Origin: Saccoglossus kowalevskii
Lineage: Eukaryota; Hemichordata; Enteropneusta; Harrimaniidae
Reading direction: 5' to 3'
Assembly (NCBI RefSeq): GCF_000003605.2
Contig: NW_003124898.1
Coordinates: forward strand, 35,442 to 63,485
DNA: 28,044 nucleotides
Part shown: positions 19,401 to 27,866 of the stretch, in pieces
Layout: each line of letters begins with the position of its first letter
How positions within the stretch are numbered: the stretch's first letter is position 1
Notes under the pieces: generated by a model
Seen by the model: only the letters and a program-made list of their open reading frames with translations
The model's database searches: none
What the model was told of the DNA's origin: nothing
Position numbers and translations under genes: made by a program

Positions 19401-20075
19401 CGCTGGGCAGAAACATACTGTTTTTTAGGCGTTACTCATAGCTCTTATCTTTCTAGAATCGGTAATATATTCATGACACTCAAAAGTTTATTTACTTGAC
19501 AAGTTAGAGAAATGAAATCATTATATGTTATACGTAATTGTGTTTAAAATATAGTGTGAAAACCCAGAATTTATTCATTTTGTAATAAACTGTACTCCAA
19601 GGCAATACAAGGATATTGACCTAAAAAAGTTGGGGGTCACCAGCCTTTTTTTCGAGAAAATGATGGTTGTATTTCAGTGGAAAGTCGCCATTTTGACACT
19701 ATTATAACACTATTATGCAATATCGCAAAATCTAGCCTGGTGACATAGGCTGAAAAAATCATATATTGTTAATGACGTGGTACTTTTTGTTGTTCTGAAT
19801 TATTTAAAAATCTAGGTTTTAAAAAGTGTCAAATAATGCAATTTTTCTTTAACATTGTGTTTTATGAAATTGTTCTAAAAATAGCAATTTTCAAAAAAAT
19901 GTTAGGACATGTTTCTCAAAAAGCTTAACTGTAACGCACAAAATAATGCTATTTAATTGTACCATGAGACATTAACTTCATGATTTCACATGATTGTCAT
20001 GCGATTTATGACTAATTTTGTCAAAATTTATGACTAGGCTTCTACCTTAAGCTATTATTGTTAACTATAAATAAA

Positions 20076-20229
20076 TAAATTATATTAAACAAAGATATAC
20101 AATACTATAATAAACAAAATGATACGTCACTGACTAAAACCTGTATGCAGGTAACTTGTAACCCAGTGACGTGTCGTTTCGTCAATCAGAGTAATGTATA
20201 ATTTGATATAGTTTAATAGTATAATTTAT
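20076..20229. mobile_element. Long imperfect inverted repeat (MITE-like)
   Basis: The core arms GATACGTCACTG (20121-20132) and CAGTGACGTGTC (20164-20175) differ at one position. The similarity continues outward with gaps to AAATTATA...TATAATTT. The central loop holds CCTGTATGCAGG. Confidence 0.5.
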
Positions 20230-21141
20230 TTTACGTTCGTTGTTCTTCAAGAGTTATCAGTTCCCTAGTTGCCACTGCTCTCTTAATAGTTCTGTTTTTC
20301 ATTGATTTGTCTTGTCATTCTTTTTATTTACCGTGAATACACCGACCCCCCGTATAGTACCCTCCAGAAGCCACGAATGCAACTTGGAGACCGGGCTTGG
20401 AGAAAATGTTCGCCCGTCTCCGATAACGAGATTCGTCTATTTTTGACATTGCGCGACTTTGGTAGGCTCCCGACAATCGGGATGACAATCCCTTATACGT
20501 AAAGCTTTTCCGTGTTCTTGCAAGCACACGATTACTACTACTGTTGCAATGAGTAGTTGATTCTCGCGAGATAAGTGGAATCATGGTGTGTTCCAATGAA
20601 GTCCGCAATTGCTTATAAGAATTACCACGTGGTCTAACTTTATTACCATTTCAAACCTTCAGCTACGATCGCGAATTCATCAGATTTTATTCAATCCTAC
20701 TTTTCTTCATCTTGCATTTACATGCTCGCAGACGTAGAACATTGAAATTCAGATTTGTATACATTGTCATTTTTATTGACAACTGTAAAAATCTCGTGTT
20801 TTTTTTTAAACTAAACGAAAAATACAGTCTGTATATCAACACTATTACACACAAGCGTAAAAAAGCGTAGAATGATCGATAACAGTTTGTACACCATAAT
20901 AAACTATCGAAACAATTCACGCAATGAAACTACGTTCAGAGGACTTTGATTGGAATTAACAAATAACGAGCTTTTGATGAAATTCGACTATCAAGATAAT
21001 TATTCGCAATACGACAATTTATAAAACCATGAGATAAATCACAATACGCCCGTTCAGGTCGAAGTGTGTTTGTGACGTCAAGATGACGTCGTAGGGCGAT
21101 TATTGTCGTTTGAAGCGTCAACTGTGTTAGGTTGTGTAGTC

Positions 21142-21169
21142 CACGGTTACTAAAAAAAGAGTAACCGTG
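21142..21169. repeat. Palindrome CACGGTTACT / AGTAACCGTG, copy 2
   Basis: The same 10-bp arms as 5781-5806, here around AAAAAAAG. GTGTAGTCC is also repeated directly on each side. Confidence 0.85.
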
Positions 21170-21251
21170 TGTAGTCCTTTGCCATATATATTCTAATATA
21201 TTCTGAAAAATAAGGTGTCCCTTACACCTCAGACTACAGTGGCGGCGGCAC

Positions 21252-21281
21252 GGGGAGGGAGGTAAGAGGGGCGGGGAGGGG
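21252..21281 (+). other. G-quadruplex motif
   Basis: G-runs of 4, 3, 4, 4 and 4 separated by 1, 8, 1 and 1 bases; the last three runs have single-base loops. Lies in intergenic DNA about 0.5 kb beyond the GDAP1-like poly(A) signal. Confidence 0.6.
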
Positions 21282-21742
21282 AAGTCTATAATAAATTAAA
21301 GTAGTCTGAGCTTATACCCATTTAAAACTTTCCGCCGTAGAGGGCGTGTCATATTCAAAGCATAGTACTTGTGCCAAGTACTTATATCATCTCCTATCAC
21401 AGACCCCAGAAAAGAGGAGTACTAGTATGCGTCTACAGAATTTCCATTGTACTATGTTCTTTTGCATAATTAATTAAGTACATAAACAACCACACATTCT
21501 AACACATTGTTTATTGAGAATGTTCTTGTAGTCACACTAATCGGGTCATTTTGACAAAAATATACATTTCAAAAGTTGTTGTAAAATAAATTGTAATCTG
21601 CTGTTTGCCCACCGTTCACATATTTTTTTATCGATTCAAAAGTACATAACGTGTACATTCACGGAGACAAGTTTAAAATGAAAAGTGAGAAATTAGGGTT
21701 CCATAACATGAACATATTTCAGAATAGAGAGATGAAGATTGC

Positions 21743-21748
21743 TTTATT
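21743..21748 (-). terminator. Poly(A) signal of the GDAP1-like gene
   Basis: AATAAA on the gene strand, 367 bases past the stop. A pyrimidine-rich acceptor TTTTTTCCACAG lies just upstream on the gene strand, so the 3'UTR may be contiguous or spliced from donor GTAACT at 22119. Either way the protein ends CHT or CHTG. Confidence 0.5.
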
Positions 21749-21935
21749 CAAGTTTAGCCACTGTGGAAAAAAGTTCGCGACGGAGGATTCTTTTGTTTCA
21801 CCATGACATGGTACAGCACACATACTGATTATATTGTTATGTGTCATAGTTTCTTATCCCTCTCCGCAATGGACATGGGGAAATGTAGTACCAGCATGCA
21901 TTGTGAATGGCCCAGCTTCCATTAGGAAGTGAACA

Positions 21936-22058
21936 TTAAAGCGGGAGGGTAACAACGCACGCTAAGAACGCAAAGGCTCATGGGTAGACACTTGTTTGTA
22001 AACAATGACACGCTATAGCCACCTGACGCATGCGTAGATGACGACTCCCCCGCTTTAA
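21936..22058 (-). mobile_element. AGCGGG-type MITE, copy D (internally deleted)
   Basis: 123 bp, TTAA-AGCGGGAGGG to CTCCCCCGCT-TTAA, with exact TTAA at both ends. It lacks about 40 bp next to one TIR that copy B retains. It sits between the GDAP1-like stop codon and poly(A) signal. Confidence 0.92.
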
Positions 22059-22114
22059 CGATTTCAAAAATAAATAAATGAATGCATGGATGTTTTTTTT
22101 TTCTCGTTGCAAAG

Positions 22115-22299
22115 TTACGTATGACATGCCCTGAAACAATCAGTATGTTTAACATAATCATAATATGACTGGATATGAGGGCGCCTTCCTTCATTCCAGA
22201 ACCGCTCATCGTATCCCAATTCTTCCAACCGATATAGCGTTTCTCCCCAGTATACGTCAGCTATGGTTATGTTATTGCCACAAAGCCATCGAGGTTTAC
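22115..22299 (-). CDS. GDAP1-like exon 5 (stop codon)
   Basis: Residues 215-275: WLCGNNITIADVYWGETLYR, then RRPHIQSYYDYVKHTDCFRA and CHT-stop (TAA 22117-22115). Matches vertebrate PWLCGESFTLADVSLAVTL and KRPNLETYYERVLKR. No hydrophobic anchor follows. Confidence 0.92.
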
Positions 22300-25200
22300 C
22301 TGTAATAAATATTCAAATAAGATTCAAATTATACGTGTGAAGTCGCGGCCACATTGCCAGTGACGTAGAAAGCGCTAGTACGACCATGGTATGACGTAAT
22401 TGGGTGGTAGGAAGGCATGTAGGTCACAGTCTTTTGCTGATCTGCAGTCATACATCACTAAAAATAATGTTCTCGAGGCGTCATAGTTTTTACTATATTC
22501 TATTATAGAACGACTACAAAACTAAGCACATTGCCGATTTGAACAACAATGTTCACATTATTACGTCATTTTGATTTCACGGAATCGCTTCGTCGAATTA
22601 TAGGACAATGTGAAACAAGTGCATGGTACGCGAATATTAGGTTGCATTAACACAAATATAATATAACAGTCGCATCGTGTATTTTTATTATACATCAACT
22701 ACTCTAACCTATGGAGTTTCAGGATACGATAATTCCCGGAAAAAATTAAAAAACAATAATTGTACCTTGGTTGTCTTCGACGATTTTTTTTAAGTCTTCC
22801 TCGAACTTTGTCAGGAGATCTTCACACAGACTAATTGCGGAGCGAATCATGGCTTCATCTGGTATTTCCGCAGAGAAAGCCGCCAACGCTGCATAACTCT
22901 TTTTAATGTAGGCCTCTTTCAGATCAGGGAATTCCTCTGCATATTTTTCGCATAGTTTAGGCACAATTTCTCGTTTTGCTGAAAATGTAAAATAAAACAT
23001 TTCTACACAGTAAGCCCTTGTCCCAACGCCGCGTTCTGTATCTTAAAGGGGCGAGATGGTGGCGGTGGGACCACGTTTGACGAACATTGCCATTAAAGTT
23101 CAAAAGAGAAAACATCAGATTCCGCTCTTGTACTGCAGTATTTTGTAATAATAGTCTGTGATCATTTTGACGCCTTGTGTAATCGTCCCGACGCATTTTG
23201 TAATAAATCTGTATATTGTACAGAAAATACATGAGGTAATTTATTACAACATGCGCATTTTATTACAAAACAAAATATTAAAAAACGCAAAAAGTATCAC
23301 AAAATACCAAATTTAACACATTTCGTAATAAGCCTGTGACATCATATACAATTCGAATTATTTAAATTCGTATCAAAAATAAAATCATTCTAGTTTCGAC
23401 TTGTTAAGGAGTATTGTAAAATACTGATCATCTTGTTAATTTATGCACTCCAAGGGCACTGGTCTACATAATCTAAGTATGCGTTCTGAGGTCTTGAGCC
23501 TGATCCTGTTTGTACCCCAATAGTTAGTTACCCAAACCCGGCGTGTTTCTACTACCGGTATATCCGAGTGATTTTCTAGTATATCAAGTATCCTTCTGAT
23601 CAGGCATATTAAGTCCAATATATGTTTTCAAAACATTAGTTTTCAAAACCCTGTTAACAACCCTGTTTGGTACCCCAAACCCGGGCCTTCATCTAAATTT
23701 GCACCACAAACTAAATGTCCTTACACCAATTCATAAATGTAATGGTGCAAGGAAACATTAAAAGTTAAAGTTTAAATCGTCGAAGTATCAGTAAATTAAT
23801 TATTTTAACCAGTGATGCACTATCCACGGTCACGGTATAACTTATATATAAAGTCAAAACTGCTGTTTAATGATATTTTGCACACTCGACTGGCGCCTGG
23901 ACATACCTTTGCGGAACTCTTTTATTTTATCTTCGGTGAAATTGACATTTTTTGGTTTAACCTGAGTTATTTCCGGCAACACGACTGCTGCAAGTGTGTA
24001 AATTCGTGGATCGAACTTGTCATTGCATTGTAAGAAGTATTTGCATCTTCGCCATTCGTCGGTTGATTCGTTGGGACATAGTTGCACTGCTGCTGACAGA
24101 AAAACAAACAAACTTTGCGTCAAAACTAATACTTTTAGCATGAATTTATTCAGTGAAACCATAATACAATTGTATTTACGTTGCATATAAGCTGGGAGTT
24201 TGTAGAAGCGAGCAATTACTTACTACAATTTCTTATTTCGCTAGCAGCTCTTTCTACTTTCACACGCTTCATAAGAAATAGTGTGCCATGCGTCCAACAT
24301 AGTTGACACCATCGACGCATACACAACAAACAACGCATCTCTATTGGGAGATGCTGAATTATTCGAGTTACAGACACCATGCTACGAAAACATCGAGTTA
24401 CAAAAATGATCACGCCCATATTTTAGAAACCACGCCCACTTTTGCAAAACCACGCCCTAATTGTATCTCGATGTTCAATTTCCAGTTACGGGCAACATAA
24501 ATTGTTATTGTTGTTTAACGTCCACATTTAGTAACTGGAACTTTAAATGACAGTTAACCGAACTTCGAGTTAAGTGGGCATCATAGATTTTTTTATTTTG
24601 TTTAACGGTCAAATTTAGTAACTCGAACTTTAATTAACAGTTAATCGAACCTCGAGTTACGGGCAACATACACCGTTAATGTTTTTGTAACTCGATGTTC
24701 GTAACTCGTTGTTCGTAACTCGTTGTTCGTAACTCGGACAATTCAGCATCTCCGCTTTCAGTGCGCACGTAATTAAGTTAAACATTGCGGCGTGTAGATA
24801 GTGTACGACAAAACATCGCATATGAAGCTATCGTCTCGTTATCGACAAAATTACGCGTCGCGACCGACACTCGATGACCAATTAAGACACGTCCCTATTG
24901 TCGATATCGAAGCAAACTCTTGTCGTTATTGATGCCCATACTGTCATCAGTTCTATGAATATAACAATCCATCTTTTGATTACAGCATAAATCTAACAAT
25001 CTCGTTATTTGTTGAGTTACCGCTAAACATTTTGGGGGTAACGGTATCGTAGCCAGCGACATTTCTGAATTCGATAACGATAAACCCGGGTCGCCAGTGA
25101 TCTCAGTCAACTCGCCGTCGCTTTCTTTCAGTTCCAGGGCTGGTATTTAGCTTTTTGTCAATAATGTCTTTAAAAATGTCGCTAGTTACCCCAATCAAAG

Positions 25201-26635
25201 CGCAATACGCATCCCTGCAATTAGCGTACACAAAACGGCCAGGCTATTATATATTCGTATGTAACTGCGTACAATTGTCTACGTGAACCACTTATTTATA
25301 AAAAAAAAAAAAAAAATTGTCATCGAAAAGCTACCAATTTATCCACAGATACACTGTTAAGACATAATTATGCAGCAGGAATACATTGATTCGCTACATA
25401 CTATCCGTGAAGGTTTCATCAAGATGGCGCAGTATTTTCCCCGAGTCGCATACAATCGTCGATCCATGCAATAACGTTGGTACCTCTCCCTTGGGATTAA
25501 GTCGCATGTACCATGGCTCCACGTTTTCCGAAAGCAAATTTGAAAGTCGATGTTCTTTGTATTGAAGATTCTTCAGGGCAAGTCCCATTCTGACCTGTCA
25601 TGAGACGAAAAGTATCGGGATTAGGAAAGAAAAATAGTAATTAAGATTTTCTTTAAAAAACCTATGATTTAAAAATTAAGAATAGCGTATTCTACACAAC
25701 CATACTAAATATTTAAACAATCATTTTAACTTGAATTGTGGTCCTTAATCGTTGAGTAAAAAATATTTAACAGTTTAACGTATTACTTGACGACACCATA
25801 GTATAGAACACACTACTATAAAAGTTTACACATTTATGTAAGAATATATTCCTAAACATTTCCGACGCGCCTGCGTGCAAGGGTCGTATACAACGCGTGT
25901 TAATTTTTTGTTTACACGAAACTCGAACACTGAATGTGTGATAAAGTCTATATCATTTGTATTTACATGTATATATGTTACATGCCTGACACATAAAGTA
26001 AAATAAAACGCACAAAAGGAGCTCCCTAAGGCCCACCCCTAAACCTGAACAGTAAACCTAACGCTCCAGCCTCTAATGTAAGTTTATATGCCCATCCGAA
26101 TAACTATGTGTCCCGAAGAGAGCGCATACAATTTACTAGTAACTCTTTACCTCACGATCTTAGTAATTTGATGAAAGGGAGCGAATGTGTTTTGAACTAT
26201 GCTCCCCTCGATACGACCAATTATTCAACTGATAATTATCTGTTAAATTTGGGTCACCAGCCGTTGTCAAATAAAAGGATTACAGTTATTCTTTCACTTA
26301 GATTTGGGTTTAATTTGCTGTGAATTTGTATCACTTTCTTCTTAGATAGACTATCAAATATGGATGGTTCTTTTCTATTGTGTAAGAATTGTACATGCTT
26401 TCTCTGTATCTACCAAGTATCTAATAACTCCATAGATAGTTGTAAACTCGTGTGTTCTTTGTAGAGTTTTCTCAGAGTCAAACAACAAACGTTATAAATT
26501 ACGAGGTTACTATCGAAACAAAAGCTGGTGCGTGCGCTTCTCATAATCGGAGCAATTATATGAAATTGAAAAAAAAAATGTTACCCTTCGAGAATAATAA
26601 GACCTAGGCGTATGATACAGAGTAATTTCCGACAT
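22115..26635 (-). CDS. GDAP1-like GST-fold protein, complete, no C-terminal membrane tail
   Basis: Relative of ganglioside-induced differentiation-associated protein 1, a GST-fold protein of the outer mitochondrial and peroxisomal membrane involved in fission and redox balance. Core exons 26635-26585, 25594-25402, 24092-23907, 22978-22766 and 22299-22115 give 275 aa with all phases matched. GST-N: SEITLYHTPRSYYSRRVRM (vertebrate LILYHWTHSFSSQKVRL), EPWYMRLNPKGEVPTLLHG at 43-61 with the cis-Pro VP, and DS at 67-68. Linker/helix: EFPDLKEAYIKK (vertebrate ENPDLQEAYIAK). GST-C: PRWLCGNNITIADVYWGETL with the N-capping box TIAD, then NEGRRPHIQSYYDYVKHT. The exon 1/2 boundary matches the human gene as remembered. 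Human GDAP1 is 358 aa and ends in a hydrophobic anchor; this frame stops just before it. A chosen start at 26635 has A at -3; an in-frame ATG at 26764 has a poor context. Confidence 0.88.
22766..22978 (-). CDS. GDAP1-like exon 4
   Basis: Residues 144-214: EIVPKLCEKYAEEFPDLKEA and ISLCEDLLTKFEEDLKKIVE, the charged helical region that in vertebrate GDAP1 reads LAEENPDLQEAYIAK and so on. Acceptor TTTTCAG, donor GTACAA. Confidence 0.92.
22979..23906 (-). other. Intron 3 of the GDAP1-like gene
   Basis: Contains a hairpin, GCATTTTGTAATAAAT (23193-23208) against ATTTATTACAACATGC (23239-23254), among scattered TTGTAATAA copies at 23131-23330. CCCCAA...CCCAAACCCGG-type segments repeat near 23515-23540 and 23672-23685. 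No exon seen. Confidence 0.6.
23907..24092 (-). CDS. GDAP1-like exon 3
   Basis: Residues 82-143, with AVQLCPNESTDEWRRCKYFL, DPRIYTLAAVVLPEI and NFTEDKIKEFRK. Aligns with vertebrate RTPRLMPDKES and AYTHGCILHPEL. The acceptor is a triple CAGCAGCAG. Donor GTATGT. Confidence 0.85.
24347..24753. mobile_element. 407-bp inverted-repeat element with internal tandem repeats
   Basis: TIRs GGAGATGCTGAATT(AT)TCGAGTTAC, 24347-24371, and its mirror at 24729-24753, match at 23 of 25 bases. Inside are two tandem copies of a ~65-bp block beginning GTTTAACG (about 24508-24574 and 24599-24661) and three 14-bp units GTTCGTAACTCGTT (24687-24735). No coding capacity and no clear target duplication. Sits in the intron between GDAP1-like exons 2 and 3. 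Confidence 0.75.
24942..25139 (-). CDS. Possible cassette or duplicated exon of the GDAP1-like gene
   Basis: Bounded by acceptor AATACCAG and donor GTATGG, 198 nt, phase 1 on both sides, so it can be included or skipped without changing the frame. The middle, LLDLCCNQKMDCYIH, resembles exon 3's YFLQCNDKFDPRIY (L-x-C-N-x-K-x-D-x-x-I shared) and vertebrate RELLDSLPMDAYTH. Both splice sites are weak. It would add 66 residues that vertebrate GDAP1 lacks. It could be a chance frame. Confidence 0.3.
25402..25594 (-). CDS. GDAP1-like exon 2
   Basis: Residues 18-81, rest of the GST-N domain: EPWYMRLNPKGEVPTLLHG, then VCDSGKILRHLDETFTD. Acceptor ATGACAG, donor GTATGT, phase 1 out. Confidence 0.92.
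25595..26584 (-). other. Intron 1 of the GDAP1-like gene
   Basis: About 1 kb, AT-rich. An open frame at 26108-26323 (plus) has no recognised motif. Nothing else supported. Confidence 0.7.
26585..26635 (-). CDS. GDAP1-like exon 1
   Basis: 17 codons, MSEITLYHTPRSYYSRR, first strand and helix of the thioredoxin-like fold. Donor GTAACA, phase 0. The frame stays open upstream to 26764; that extension is unlike any GDAP1 N-terminus recalled. Confidence 0.85.
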
Positions 26636-27059
26636 CGTGGAAGGTTTCAGCAGCTCAACGCCTTTCAGGAAGACAGAAAACCGTATCAAAATGAACTTTG
26701 TAGCGGTAGTCGGACCAAAGGTTATTCGCGTTTCCACGTTGCTATGCACTACATTCAACTGCATGCATAAGGGTGCCGTACTTTGTACAACTACTTAAAT
26801 GTGGCGGAATACTGTTTCAGAAATTCATACTATACTTGGCGGCGGTACTTACAATGTACACTTCTGTAACTACACGAGTATAGTGGAATGAGCGGAAATT
26901 ACCAGGGGGTATTTAGAAGACGGGAGCATTTTTTTCCGAGAGGTGGAACGCATTAGCTGTTACAAATATATACGCATATATCATTGGGAAAACACGATAC
27001 GTTTACTTCCAACACCCTCCTCCAAGATGTATTCAAAGATCATTTAGTCCCTATCTAAA
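26636..27059 (-). promoter_or_regulatory. Upstream / possible promoter of the GDAP1-like gene
   Basis: No TATA box or obvious element was seen. The frame upstream of the ATG is open to 26764, so some of this is probably 5'UTR. Confidence 0.25.
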
Positions 27060-27228
27060 TTAAAGCGGGGGATTCGTCTCCTGCGCATGCGTCAGATGGC
27101 CATAGCTTGTCACTGTTTACAAACAAGCGTCTACCCATGAGCCTTTGCGTTGTTAGCGTAGTATGTTGTTATTGTCGCTTGGGACTAAATTTCCGGGCGT
27201 GCGCAGGTGACCACCCTCTCGCATTTGA
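27060..27228 (+). mobile_element. AGCGGG-type MITE, copy E
   Basis: TTAA-AGCGGGGGATTCGTCTC at the left; the right end is CTCTCGCAT-TTGA, with mutations. Internal blocks GCGCATGCGTCAGATGGCC and GTTTACAAACAAGCGTC are intact. Confidence 0.92.
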
Positions 27229-27573
27229 ATGAGAACCATTCAGTATCAGAACAAGTCATAAAAAAAATAATTCTTACGTTACGTTTCCCTTCGTCATTGC
27301 TCATTGCTTCATTTTTAGCCATATATTGCAATTTCAAACACAAGACACAGAAGAAATCATATTTGTGTTGGTTATCTCAGCTGTCAGAAAAACTATTCCA
27401 ACTACTACCCAATGGCCAGTACAACGTGTCGTTTGTGAAGAACACAATCATTGTTTTTCGTGGATCTAGCGAATATTTACAATTATATCTATCATTTCCA
27501 ATTCTTTCAGACACATTATTTTCATCTTTTAATCCGCGGGTTTTAACCCAATTATTTAAGTTTTTGTCATGGA
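27229..27573. other. Unassigned spacer with a 123-codon open frame
   Basis: A plus-strand frame runs from 27207, inside MITE copy E, to 27578. It contains NGQYNVSFVKNTIIVFRGSS but no recognised domain. Because it starts inside a transposon it is probably spurious. Confidence 0.3.
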
Positions 27574-27866
27574 CTTAGTCTTTTCCACAAAACGAAACCC
27601 TAACCCTAACCCTAACCTTAAATTTTGAACGACTTCAAACATCACTACGTCACAGAAATAAATTTGTCGATAATATTTCCACCTCTTTTCCGCTTCCTTT
27701 GCGACTCGATTCATTTGTGCTGACATGACGTGACAGCCATTTTGGAATTGTTGACCACTGATGGCGCTATTCATTTCGTGTTTCACAGTGTGAAATCTTC
27801 TCAGATATTATTAGGCCAATGAAAAAAAAATGCGGGTTAGGGTTTCGTTTCGTGAAAAAGACTAAG
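27574..27866. mobile_element. Inverted-repeat element with telomere-like subterminal repeats
   Basis: 33-bp arms (27574-27606 and 27834-27866): CTTAGTCTTTT, C or T, CAC, A or G, AAACGAAACCCTAACCC, differing at two sites. The left arm runs into CCCTAACCCTAACCCTAACC (27598-27617). The 227-bp interior is unique, and includes GATGGCGCTATT. No target duplication is evident. Confidence 0.65.

Larger units (their letters stand above)
19401..21719. other. Intergenic DNA between ODAD3 and the GDAP1-like gene
   Basis: Mostly AT-rich unique sequence. Holds an inverted-repeat element (20076-20229), a more G+C-rich patch with two hairpins at 20386-20421 and near 20466-20480, the second palindrome copy (21142-21169) and a G-quadruplex motif (21252-21281). 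The open frames at 20302-20502 and 20324-20608 have no recognised motif. Confidence 0.6.

Noticed and set aside
20302-20608. Overlapping frames on both strands in a G+C-rich patch
   Set aside because: The patch has small hairpins (GGAGACCGGGC/GCCCGTCTCC and CCCGACAATCGGG) and looks like a repeat remnant. No conserved protein motif.
24224-24340. Possible extra GDAP1-like exon of 117 nt with a strong donor (GTAAGT)
   Set aside because: Its acceptor CCCAATAG has no pyrimidine tract and abuts a transposon end. The peptide is Cys/Arg-rich with no counterpart in the family beyond a chance WTHG.
26636-26764. N-terminal extension of the GDAP1-like protein from an upstream ATG
   Set aside because: The upstream ATG has T at -3 and the extension shows no family similarity, whereas the 26635 ATG has A at -3 and starts at the conserved fold.
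27556-27786. 76-codon minus frame (with AKEAEKRWKYYRQ)
   Set aside because: It spans the telomere-like repeats and one arm of an inverted-repeat element, and has no splice partner or recognised domain.
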